The notes under the pieces were generated by a model. The model searched no databases and was not told where the DNA came from. It worked only from the letters and a program-made list of their open reading frames with translations. A program made the translations under genes and the position numbers. A stretch of DNA of 64,000 nucleotides from Hyperoodon ampullatus. Taxonomy: Eukaryota > Chordata > Mammalia > Artiodactyla > Ziphiidae. Of this stretch, positions 49,910 through 62,080 are shown in pieces. Location of the stretch: the NCBI GenBank assembly GCA_949752795.1, contig CATKHW010000562.1, forward strand, positions 868,001 to 932,000, read 5' to 3'. How positions within the stretch are numbered: position 1 is the first letter of the stretch; the number at the start of each line of letters is the position of its first letter.

Positions 49910-52300
49910 TGACCCTATCTACAACGACAGCTGGATGTGGCATAAGGAGGGACACTTGGGACTGAGACGATTGGTGAGATTGGGTGAGCAAATGCAGATC
50001 CTTTAAAGCAATAATGCATGGCACCCATTCCATGGGTCCGAACTCTCCAGGTTGAAGGGAATATTACTACAGCTATAACAAGTGCGGGAAACCTAGAGAA
50101 CGGACACACTGTGAATACGAAAGTTTTCTAAAACTCAACGCATAGTCCCTCTCCTGGTGCCCCGGTTTGACTTTCCGTCTTCTTTACTATCAACCTCCCA
50201 ACTTGGAGAGACAGCCCCTTTAACCTCTTGGTTCGCACAGGTTGCCAATTTGGCAGAGGATGAAAGGGAAGAGGGAGAACCAATGAGAGAGTAGCTGTTA
50301 GGCATTTGGACGGGCACATATCACTGTAATTTCCCGGCAGGAAGAAGAATTAACCAAATTCTCAGCCACCCACCGGGCACCAGTATAGGTCCTGAACCAA
50401 AATTTTGGACTTGCGGTCAGCTCACCAAAAACGAGTTGAAAAATGGAGCTCAGGGGCACAGCAATTCACAAACTGGCCAAGTAATAAAGGACAACTATCG
50501 TCCAAAAATCTGTTGAGGGAAGGCAACGAGGCGGACTTGAAAGCGAGGCAGAATAGCAGGAAACAGATTTCAAGAGGTACGTTGGAATCGCCTTTAAAGC
50601 ACAGGAAGAGGGGCACAACTTCGACAATGATGCACTTGGCCAAAAAGGGCGTATGCGTTTTCTCCTGAATATATTCAGGAGAAAACGCATACGCCCTTTT
50701 TGGCCAAGCAAGCAAGCGGGCAATGCAAATCTGCACTACAAAGAAGTATCACTTCCCACCGGTCAAAAGGGACATCCACAAAATGTGTAAGAACAAGAAA
50801 GGCAAGACAGGCCCTGGAGAACAGGGAGCCTTGTTATGCTGATGGGCGGGATGTAAATTGCCAACTGCCTCTCTGGAGGAGTGCATTCTGTTCCCTAAAA
50901 CAAGTAAAGAACAGAGCTACAGAGCCAAGGGCACAACCAGCCTAGGGAATATACCTTGGGAAAACTGAAAATCAATAAGACAGAGCCACCCCAAAATTTA
51001 GGGCTGCACTGCATACAAGGACCTCAACTTGGATACACCTTAAGTATCCCAGAAAATATAAACATGGTTCAAAAAATTGTGGTACTTACGTACGATGGAA
51101 TATCCCTCAGCCATGAAATCAATGTCATAAGAGCAGTAGCAGCAAAATGGGTGGATTCAGGTACGATGATTCTAAGTGAAATAAGTCACACAGAAAAAGA
51201 AACTTATCATAAGATATCACTTATGAAGATCCTGTAAACATGGCTACACTTGAACTGAGTTAGGAAAGAGAACAGTGTCTCACATTTAGAAAACACTCTT
51301 ATACCTGCTTAAGGGGGAAGGAGAGGTGCGGTGATGAATAAAACGAGAGTTTGAAAAAAGCACAGGTACCGTTCCAAAAACCAACTATGGAATAGACAAG
51401 ACCTACACCGTCCTCAGCGAAAGGGACTCAAAACCCCATATTTCCCGCAGAGGAAAATATCTGACTAGTAAGAATCTTAAAACCTATGTATTGATATGTC
51501 TCCGTAAGGGAATCAAGTGTGTCTAGACTGGCATAAACATGGCAGCGAGAATCAGCTCAAACCCACTATAAAAAGGAATTTCAAAAACAAAACAAAAAAA
51601 CTGGGAAATTCTTTACAATTCCTTCAGGGTCTGTGATGAAAGCTGGAATGACCCTATCTACAACGACAGCTGGATGTGGCATAAGGAGGGACACTTGGGA
51701 CTGAGACGGTTGGTGAGACTGGGTGAGCAAATGCAGACCCTTTAAAGCAATAATGCATGGCACCCATTCCATGGGTCCGAACTCTCCAGGTTGAAGGGAA
51801 TATTACTACAGCTATAACATGTGCGGGAAACCTAGAGAACGGAAACACTGTGAATACGAAAGGTTTCTAAAACTCAACGAATAGTCCCTCTCCTGGTGCT
51901 CCGGTTTGACTTTCCGTCTGCTTTACTATCAACCTCCCAACTTGGAGAGACAGCCCCTTTAACCTCTTGGTTCGCACAAGTTGCCAATTTGGCAGAGGAT
52001 GAAAGGGAAGAGGGAGAACCAATGAGAGAGTAGCTGTTAGGCATTTGGACGGGCATATATCACTGTAATTTCCCGGCAGGAAGAAGAATTAACCAAATTC
52101 TCAGCCACCCACCGGGAACCAGTATAGGTCCTGAACCAAAATTTTGGACTTGCGGTCAGCTCACCAAAAGCGAGTTGAAAAATGGAGCTCAGGGGCACAG
52201 CAATTCACAAACTGGCCGAGTAATAAAGGACAACAATCGTCCAAAAATCTGTTGAGGGAAGGCAACGAGGCGGACTTGAAAGCGAGGCAGAATAGTAGGA
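48980..52300. repeat. Two-unit duplication, left member
   Basis: From the second half of C28 through C29 to the middle of C30, rare variants match those 3478 bp (two units) to the right, including tttagtaaac, gcagatccttt, accgggcacc, ggccaagtaat, agagcagtagc, gcggtgatgaat and gaacggaaacac. Confidence 0.8.
49910..51648. repeat. Satellite copy C29
   Basis: 1739 bp. Its marks (gcagatcctttaaag, ggtgccccgg, accgggcaccag, ggccaagtaat, agagcagtagc, gaggtgcggtgatg) are all repeated in C31, 3478 bp to the right. By eye only two bases differ. The palindrome at 50635-50708 is perfect. Confidence 0.96.
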
Positions 52301-53387
52301 AACAGATTTCAAGAGGTACGTTGGAATCGCCTTTAAAGCACAGGAAGAGGGGCACAACTTCGACAATGATGCACTTGGCCAAAAAGGGCGTATGCGTTTT
52401 CTCCTGAATATATTCAGGAGAAAACGCATACGCCCTTTTTGGCCAAGCAAGCAAGCGGGCAATGCAAATCTGCACTACAAAGAAGTATCACTTCCCACCG
52501 GTCAAAAGGGACATCCACAAAATGTGTAAGAACAAGAAAGGCAAGACAGGCCCTGGAGAACAGGGAGCCTTGTTATGCTGATGGGCGGGATGTAAATTGC
52601 CAACTGCCTCTCTGGAGGAGTGCATTCTGTTCCCTAAAACAAGTAAAGAACAGAGCTACAGAGCCAAGGGCACTACCAGTCTAGGGAATATACCTTGGGA
52701 AAACTGAAAATCAATAAGACAGAGCCACCCCAAAATTTAGGGCTGCACTGCATACAAGGGCCTCAACTTGGATACACCTTAAGTATCCCAGAAAATATAA
52801 ACATGGTTCAAAAAATTGTGGTACTTACGTACGATGGAATATCCCTCAGCCATGAAATCAATGTCATAAGACCAGTAGCAGCAAAATGGGTGGATTCAGG
52901 TACGATGATTCTAAGTGAAATAAGTCACACAGAAAAAGAAACTTATCATAAGATATCACTTATGAAGATCCTGTAAACATGGCTACACTTGAACTGAGTT
53001 AGGAAAGAGAACAGTGTCTCACATTTAGTAAACACTCTTATACCTGCTTAAGGGGGAAGGAGAGGTGGGGTGATGCATAAAACCAGAGTTTGATATAAGC
53101 ACAGGTACCGTTCCAAAAACCAACTATGGAATAGACAAGACCTACACCGTCCTCAGCGAAAGGGACTCAAAACCCCATATTTCCCGCAGAGGAAAATATC
53201 TGACTAGTAAGAATCTTAAAACCTATGTATTGATATGTCTCCATAAGGGAATCAAGTGTGTCTAGACTGGCATAAACATGGCAGCGAGAATCAGCTCAAA
53301 CCCACTATAAAAAGGAATTTCAAAAACAAAACAAAAAAACTGGGAAATTCTTTACAATTCCTTCAGGGTCTCTGATGAAGGCTGGAA
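51649..53387. repeat. Satellite copy C30
   Basis: 1739 bp. The first half matches C32 (gaacggaaacactg, gcacaagttgcc, aaaagcgag). Private differences include ggacaacaatcg near 52230 and gaatagtagg near 52291. The palindrome at 52374-52447 is perfect. Confidence 0.96.
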
Positions 53388-55778
53388 TGACCCTATCTAC
53401 AACGACAGCTGGATGTGGCATAAGGAGGGACACTTGGGACTGAGACGATTGGTGAGATTGGGTGAGCAAATGCAGATCCTTTAAAGCAATAATGCATGGC
53501 ACCCATTCCATGGGTCCGAACTCTCCAGGTTGAAGGGAATATTACTACAGCTATAACAAGTGCGGGAAACCTAGAGAACGGACACACTGTGAATACGAAA
53601 GTTTTCTAAAACTCAACGCATAGTCCCTCTCCTGGTGCCCCGGTTTGACTTTCCGTCTGCTTTACTATCAACCTCCCAACTTGGAGAGACAGCCCCTTTA
53701 ACCTCTTGGTTCGCACAGGTTGCCAATTTGGCAGAGGATGAAAGGGAAGAGGGAGAACCAATGAGAGAGTAGCTGTTAGGCATTTGGACGGGCACATATC
53801 ACTGTAATTTCCCGGCAGGAAGAAGAATTAACCAAATTCTCAGCCACCCACCGGGCACCAGTATAGGTCCTGAACCAAAATTTTGGACTTGCGGTCAGCT
53901 CACCAAAAACGAGTTGAAAAATGGAGCTCAGGGGCACAGCAATTCACAAACTGGCCAAGTAATAAAGGACAACTATCGTCCAAAAATCTGTTGAGGGAAG
54001 GCAACGAGGCGGACTTGAAAGCGAGGCAGAATAGCAGGAAACAGATTTCAAGAGGTACGTTGGAATCGCCTTTAAAGCACAGGAAGAGGGGCACAACTTC
54101 GACAATGATGCACTTGGCCAAAAAGGGCGTATGCGTTTTCTCCTGAATATATTCAGGAGAAAACGCATACGCCCTTTTTGGCCAAGCAAGCAAGCGGGCA
54201 ATGCAAATCTGCACTACAAAGAAGTATCACTTCCCACCGGTCAAAAGGGACATCCACAAAATGTGTAAGAACAAGAAAGGCAAGACAGGCCCTGGAGAAC
54301 AGGGAGCCTTGTTATGCTGATGGGCGGGATGTAAATTGCCAACTGCCTCTCTGGAGGAGTGCATTCTGTTCCCTAAAACAAGTAAAGAACAGAGCTACAG
54401 AGCCAAGGGCACAACCAGCCTAGGGAATATACCTTGGGAAAACTGAAAATCAATAAGACAGAGCCACCCCAAAATTTAGGGCTGCACTGCATACAAGGAC
54501 CTCAACTTGGATACACCTTAAGTATCCCAGAAAATATAAACATGGTTCAAAAAATTGTGGTACTTACGTACGATGGAATATCCCTCAGCCATGAAATCAA
54601 TGTCATAAGAGCAGTAGCAGCAAAATGGGTGGATTCAGGTACGATGATTCTAAGTGAAATAAGTCACACAGAAAAAGAAACTTATCATAAGATATCACTT
54701 ATGAAGATCCTGTAAACATGGCTACACTTGAACTGAGTTAGGAAAGAGAACAGTGTCTCACATTTAGAAAACACTCTTATACCTGCTTAAGGGGGAAGGA
54801 GAGGTGCGGTGATGAATAAAACGAGAGTTTGAAAAAAGCACAGGTACCGTTCCAAAAACCAACTATGGAATAGACAAGACCTACACCGTCCTCAGCGAAA
54901 GGGACTCAAAACCCCATATTTCCCGCAGAGGAAAATATCTGACTAGTAAGAATCTTAAAACCTATGTATTGATATGTCTCCGTAAGGGAATCAAGAGTGT
55001 CTAGACTGGCATAAACATGGCAGCGAGAATCAGCTCAAACCCACTATAAAAAGGAATTTCAAAAACAAAACAAAAAAACTGGGAAATTCTTTACAATTCC
55101 TTCAGGGTCTGTGATGAAAGCTGGAATGACCCTATCTACAACGACAGCTGGATGTGGCATAAGGAGGGACACTTGGGACTGAGACGGTTGGTGAGACTGG
55201 GTGAGCAAATGCAGACCCTTTAAAGCAATAATGCATGGCACCCATTCCATGGGTCCGAACTCTCCAGGTTGAAGGGAATATTACTACAGCTATAACATGT
55301 GCGGGAAACCTAGAGAACGGAAACACTGTGAATACGAAAGGTTTCTAAAACTCAACGAATAGTCCCTCTCCTGGTGCTCCGGTTTGACTTTCCGTCTGCT
55401 TTACTATCAACCTCCCAACTTGGAGAGACAGCCCCTTTAACCTCTTGGTTCGCACAAGTTGCCAATTTGGCAGAGGATGAAAGGGAAGAGGGAGAACCAA
55501 TGAGAGAGTAGCTGTTAGGCATTTGGACGGGCATATATCACTGTAATTTCCCGGCAGGAAGAAGAATTAACCAAATTCTCAGCCACCCACCGGGAACCAG
55601 TATAGGTCCTGAACCAAAATTTTGGACTTGCGGTCAGCTCACCAAAAGCGAGTTGAAAAATGGAGCTCAGGGGCACAGCAATTCACAAACTGGCCGAGTA
55701 ATAAAGGACAACTATCGTCCAAAAATCTGTTGAGGGAAGGCAACGAGGCGGACTTGAAAGCGAGGCAGAATAGCAGGA
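52458..55778. repeat. Two-unit duplication, right member
   Basis: Partner of 48980-52300 at offset 3478 bp. C29 against C31 shows two differences by eye over a full 1739-bp unit, so this is the most recent duplication in the window. The right end lies before tttagaaaac near 56506, where C32 departs from C30. Confidence 0.8.
53388..55126. repeat. Satellite copy C31
   Basis: 1739 bp. Near-identical to C29. Differences found by eye are tctgcttta against tcttcttta near 53658, and atcaagagtg against atcaagtgtg near 54990. The palindrome at 54113-54186 is perfect. Confidence 0.96.
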
Positions 55779-56865
55779 AACAGATTTCAAGAGGTACGTT
55801 GGAATCGCCTTTAAAGCACAGGAAGAGGGGCACAACTTCGACAATGATGCACTTGGCCAAAAAGGGCGTATGCGTTTTCTCCTGAATATATTCAGGAGAA
55901 AACGCATACGCCCTTTTTGGCCAAGCAAGCAAGCGGGCAATGCAAATCTGCACTACAAAGAAGTATCACTTCCCACCGGTCAAAAGGGACATCCACAAAA
56001 TGTGTAAGAACAAGAAAGGCAAGACAGGCCCTGGAGAACAGGGAGCCTTGTTATGCTGATGGGCGGGATGTAAATTGCCAACTGCCTCTCTGGAGGAGTG
56101 CATTCTGTTCCCTAAAACAAGTAAAGAACAGAGCTACAGAGCCAAGGGCACTACCAGTCTAGGGAATATACCTTGGGAAAACTGAAAATCAATAAGACAG
56201 AGCCACCCCAAAATTTAGGGCTGCACTGCATACAAGGGCCTCAACTTGGATACACCTTAAGTATCCCAGAAAATATAAACATGGTTCAAAAAATTGTGGT
56301 ACTTACGTACGATGGAATATCCCTCAGCCATGAAATCAATGTCATAAGACCAGTAGCAGCAAAATGGGTGGATTCAGGTACGATGATTCTAAGTGAAATA
56401 AGTCACACAGAAAAAGAAACTTATCATAAGATATCACTTATGAAGATCCTGTAAACATGGCTACACTTGAACTGAGTTAGGAAAGAGAACAGTGTCTCAC
56501 ATTTAGAAAACACTCTTATACCTGCTTAAGGGGGAAGGAGAGGTGGGGTGATGCATAAAACCAGAGTTTGATATAAGCACAGGTACCGTTCCAAAAACCA
56601 ACTATGGAATAGACAAGACCTACACCATCCTCAGCGAAAGGGACTCAAAACCCCATATTTCCCGCAGAGGAAAATATCTGACTAGTAAGAATCTTAAAAC
56701 CTATGTATTGATATGTCTCCGTAAGGGATTCAAGTGTGTCTAGACTGGCATAAACATGGCAGCGAGAATCAGCTCAAACCCACTATAAAAAGGAATTTCA
56801 AAAACAAAACAAAAAAACTGGGAAATTCTTTACAATTCCTTCAGGGTCTCTGATGAAGGCTGGAA
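55127..56865. repeat. Satellite copy C32
   Basis: 1739 bp. The first half matches C30. Its tail has normal tttagaaaac, which places the right end of the two-unit duplication within this copy. The palindrome at 55852-55925 is perfect. Confidence 0.96.
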
Positions 56866-58604
56866 TGACCCTATCTACAACGACAGCTGGATGTGGCATA
56901 AGGAGGGACACTTGGGACTGAGACGATTGGTGAGATTGGGTGAGCAAATGCAGACCCTTTAAAGCAATAATGCATGGCACCCATTCCATGGGTCCGAACT
57001 CTCCAGGTTGAAGGGAATATTACTACAGCTATAACAAGTGCGGGAAACCTAGAGAACGGACACACTGTGAATACGAAAGGTTTCTAAAACTCAACGCATA
57101 GTCCCTCTCCTGGTGCTCCGGTTTGACTTTCCGTCTGCTTTACTATCAACCTCCCAACTTGGAGAGACAGCCCCTTTTACCTCTTGGTTCGCACATGTTG
57201 CCAATTTGGCAGAGGATGAAAGGGAAGAGGGAGAACCAATGAGAGAGTAGCTGTTAGGCATTTGGACGGGCACATATCACTGTAATTTCCCGGCAGGAAG
57301 AAGAATTAACCAAATTCTCAGCCACCCACCGGGAACCAGTATAGGTCCTGAACCAAAATTTTGGACTTGCGGTCAGCTCACCAAAAACGAGTTGAAAAAT
57401 GGAGCTCAGGGGCACAGCAATTCACAAACTGGCTGAGTAATAAAGGACAACTATCGTCCAAAAATCTGTTGAGGGAAGGCAACGAGGCGGACTTGAAAGC
57501 GAGGCAGAATAGCAGGAAACAGATTTCAAGAGGTACGTTGGAATTGCCTTTAAAGCACAGGAAGAGGGGCACAACTTCGACAATGATGCACTTGGCCAAA
57601 AAGGGCATATGCGTTTTCTCCTGAATATATTCAGGAGAAAACGCATATGCCCTTTTTGGCCAAGCAAGCAAGCGGGCAATGCAAATCTGCACTACAAAGA
57701 AGTATCACTTCCCACCGGTCAAAAGGGACATCCACAAAATGTGTAAGAACAAGAAAGGCAAGACAGGCCCTGGAGAACAGGGAGCCTTGTTATGCTGATG
57801 GGCGGGATGTAAATTGCCAACTGCCTCTCTGGAGGAGTGCATTCTGTTCCCTAAAACAAGTAAAGAACAGAGCTACAGAGCCAAGGGCACTACCAGCCTA
57901 GGGAATATACCTAGGGAAAACTGAAAATCAATAAGACAGAGCCACCCCAAAATGTAGGGCTGCACTGCATTCAAGGACCTCAACTTGGATACACCTTAAG
58001 TATCCCAGAAAATATAAACATGGTTCAAAAAATTGTGTTACTTACGTACGATGGAATATCCCTCAGCCATGAAATCAATGTCATAAGACCAGTAGCAGCA
58101 AAATGGGTGGATTCAGGTACGATGATTCTAAGTGAAATAAGTCACACAGAAAAAGAAACTTATCATAAGATATCACTTATGAAGATCCTGTAAACATGGC
58201 TACACTTGAACTGAGTTAGGAAAGAGGACAGTGTCTCACATTTAGAAAACACTCTTATACCTGCTTAAGGGGGAAGGAGAGGTGGGGTGATGCATAAAAC
58301 CAGAGTTTGATATAAGCACAGGTACCGTTCCAAAAACCAACTATGGAATAGACAAGACCTACACCGTCCTCAGCGAAAGGGACTCAAAACCCCATATTTC
58401 CCGCAGAGGAAAATATCTGACTAGTAAGAATCTTAAAACCTATGTATTGATATGTCTAGGTAAGGGAATCAAGTGTGTCTAGACTGGCATAAACATGGCA
58501 GCGAGAATCAGCTCAAACCCACTATAAAAAGGAATTTCAAAAACAAAACAAAAAAACTGGGAAATTCTTTACAATTCCTTCAGGGTCTCTGATGAAAGCT
58601 GGAA
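56866..58604. repeat. Satellite copy C33
   Basis: 1739 bp. The palindrome at 57591-57664 carries paired changes in both arms and stays perfect. It shares tatacctaggg, agaggacagtg and gtctaggtaagg with C36. The 93-codon frame loses its TTG opening and is stopped (aaaatgtagg near 57953). Confidence 0.96.
57591..57664. repeat. Palindrome with matching changes in both arms (C33)
   Basis: The left arm reads gggcatatgcg and the right arm cgcatatgccc, where other copies read gggcgtatgcg and cgcatacgccc. Both changes fall at the same paired position, so all 74 bases still form a perfect dyad. Each change is a CpG transition, so two independent deaminations are possible, but copying of one arm onto the other is also possible. 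Confidence 0.95.
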
Positions 58605-60343
58605 TGACCCTATCTACAACGACAGCTGGATGTGGCATAAGGAGGGACACTTGGGACTGAGACGATTGGTGAGATTGGGTGAGCAAATGCAGACCCTTTA
58701 AAGCAATAATGCATGGCACCCATTCCATGGGTCCGAACTCTCCAGGTTGTAGGGAATATTACTACAGCTATAACATGTGCGGGAAACCTAGAGAACGGAC
58801 ACACTGTGAATACGAAAGGTTTCTAAAACTCAACGCATAGTCCCTCTCCTGGTGCTCCGGTTTGACTTTCCGTCTGCTTTACTATCAACCTCCCAACTTG
58901 GAGAGACAGCCCCTTTAACCTCTTGGTTCGCACAGGTTGCCAATTTGGCAGAGGATGAAAGGGAAGAGGGAGAACCAATGAGAGAGTAGCTGTTAGGCAT
59001 TTGGACGGGCACATATCACTGTAATTTCCCGGCAGGAAGAAGAATTAACCAAATTCTCAGCCACCCACCGGGAACCAGTATAGGTCCTGAACCAAAATTT
59101 TGGACTTGCGGTCAACTCACCAAAAACGAGTTGAAAAATGGAGCTCAGGGGCACAGCAATTCACAAACTGGCCGAGTAATAAAGGACAACTATCGTCCAA
59201 AAATCTGTTGAGGGAAGGCAACGAGGCGGACTTGAAAGCGAGGCAGAATAGCAGGAAACAGATTTCAAGAGGTACGTTGGAATCGCCTTTAAAGCACAGG
59301 AAGAGGGGCACAACTTCGACAATGATGCACTTGGCCAAAAAGGGCGTATGCGTTTTCTCCTGAATATATTCAGGAGAAAACGCATACGCCCTTTTTGGCC
59401 AAGCAAGCAAGCGGGCAATGCAAATCTGCACTACAAAGAAGTATCACTTCCCACCGGTCAAAAGGGACATCCACAAAATGTGTAAGAACAAGAAAGGCAA
59501 GACAGGCCCTGGAGAACAGGGAGCCTTGTTATGCTGATGGGCGGGATGTAAATTGCCAACTGCCTCTCTGGAGGAGTGCATTCTGTTCCCTAAAACAAGT
59601 AAAGAACAGAGCTACAGAGCCAAGGGCACTACCAGTCTAGGGAATATACCTTGGGAAAACTGAAAATCAATAAGACAGAGCCACCCCAAAATTTAGGGCT
59701 GCACTGCATACAAGGGCCTCAACTTGGATACACCTTAAGTATCCCAGAAAATATAAACATGGTTCAAAAAATTGTGGTACTTACGTACGATGGAATATCC
59801 CTCAGCCATGAAATCAATGTCATAAGACCAGTAGCAGCAAAATGGGTGGATTCAGGTACGATGATTCTAAGTGAAATAAGTCACACAGAAAAAGAAACTT
59901 ATCATAAGATATCACTTATGAAGATCCTGTAAACATGGCTACACTTGAACTGAGTTAGGAAAGAGAACAGTGTCTCACATTTAGAAAACACTCTTATACC
60001 TGCTTAAGGGGGAAGGAGAGGTGGGTTGATGCATAAAACCAGAGTTTGATATAAGCACAGGTACCGTTCCAAAAACCAACTATGGAATAGACAAGACCTA
60101 CACCGTCCTCAGCGAAAGGGACTCAAAACCCCATATTTCCCGCAGAGGAAAATATCTGACTAGTAAGAATCTTAAAACCTATGTATTGATATGTCTCCAT
60201 AAGGGAATCAAGTGTGTCTAGACTGGCATAAACATGGCAGCGAGAATCAGCTCAAACCCACTATAAAAAGGAATTTCAAAAACAAAACAAAAAAACTGGG
60301 AAATTCTTTACAATTCCTTCAGGGTCTCTGATGAAGGCTGGAA
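58605..60343. repeat. Satellite copy C34
   Basis: 1739 bp. Near consensus, with ggttgtaggg near 58746 and gcggtcaactcacc near 59107 as private changes. The palindrome at 59330-59403 is perfect. Confidence 0.96.
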
Positions 60344-62080
60344 TGACCCTATCTACAACGACAGCTGGATGTGGCATAAGGAGGGACACTTGGGACTGAG
60401 ACGATTGGTGAGATTGGGTGAGCAAATGCAGACCCTTTAAAGCAATAATGCCTGGCACCCATTCCATGGGTCCGAACTCTCCAGGTTGAAGGGAATATTA
60501 CTACAGCTATAACATGTGCGGGAAACCTAGAGAACGGACACACTGTGAATACGAAAGGTTTCTAAAACTCAACGCATAGTCCCTCTCCTGGTGCTCCGGT
60601 TTGACTTTCCGTCTGCTTTACTATCAACCTCCCAACTTGGAGAGACAGCCCCTTTAACCTCTTGGTTCGCACACGTTGCCAATTTGGCAGAGGATGAAAG
60701 GGAAGAGGGAGAACCAATGAGAGAGTAGCTGTTAGGCATTTGGACGGGCACATATCACTGTAATTTCCCGGCAGGAAGAAGAATTAACCAAATTCTCAGC
60801 CACCCACCGGGAACCAGTATAGGTCCTGAACCAAAATTTTGGACTTGCGGTCAGCTCACCAAAAACGAGTTGAAAAATGGAGCTCGGGGGCACAGCAATT
60901 CACAAACTGGCCGAGTAATAAAGGACAACTATCGTCCAAAAATCTGTTGAGGGAAGGCAACGAGGCGGACTTGAAAGCGAGGCAGAATAGCAGGAAACAG
61001 ATTTCAAGAGGTACGTTGGAATCGCCTTTAAAGCACAGGAAGAGGGGCACAACTTCGACAATGATGCACTTGGCCAAAAAGGGCGTATGCGTTTTCTCCT
61101 GAATATATTCAGGAGAAAACGCATACGCCCTTTTTGGCCAAGCAAGCAAGCGGGCAATGCAAATCTGCACTACAAAGAAGTATCACTTCCCACTGGTCAA
61201 AAGGGACATCCACAAAATGTGTAAGAACAAGAAAGGCAAGACAGGCCCTGGAGAACAGGGAGCCTTGTTATGCTGATGGGCGGGATGTAAATGGCCAACT
61301 GCCTCTCTGGAGGAGTGCATTCTGTTTCCTAAACAAGTAAAGAACAGAGCTACAGAGCCAAGGGCACTACCAGCCTAGGGAATATACCTTGGGAAAACTG
61401 AAAATCAATAAGACAGAGCCACCCCAAAATTTAGGGCTGCACTGCATACAAGGACCTCAACTTGGATACACCTTAAGTATCCCAGAAAATATAAACATGG
61501 TTCAAAAAATTGTGGTACTTACGTACGATGGAATATCCCTCAGCCATGAAATCAATGTCATAAGACCAGTAGCAGCAAAATGGGTGGATTCAGGTACGAT
61601 GATTCTAAGTGAAATAAGTCACACAGAAAAAGAAACTTATCATAAGATATCACTTATGAAGATCCTGTAAACATGGCTACACTTGAACTGAGTTAGGAAA
61701 GAGGACAGTGTCTCACATTTAGAAAACACTCTTATACCTGCTTAAGGGGGAAGGAGAGGTGGGGTGATGCATAAAACCAGAGTTTGATATAAGCACAGGT
61801 ACCGTTCCAAAAACCAACTATGGAATAGACAAGACCTACACCGTCCTCAGCGAAAGGGACTCAAAACCCCATATTTCCCGCAGAGGAAAATATCTGACTA
61901 GTAAGAATCTTAAAACCTATGTATTGATATGTCTCCGTAAGGGAATCAAGTGTGTCTAGACTGGCATAAACATGGCAGCGAGAATCAGCTCAAACCCATA
62001 TAAAAAGGAATTTCAAAAACAAAACAAAAAAACTGGGAAATTCTTTACAATTCCTTCAGGGTCTCTGATGAAGGCTGGAA
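60344..62080. repeat. Satellite copy C35 (1737 bp)
   Basis: Two single-base losses: cctaaacaag for cctaaaacaag near 61331, and aacccatataaaaagg for aacccactataaaaagg near 61996, the latter just before the TATA motif. The palindrome at 61069-61142 is perfect. Confidence 0.96.
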
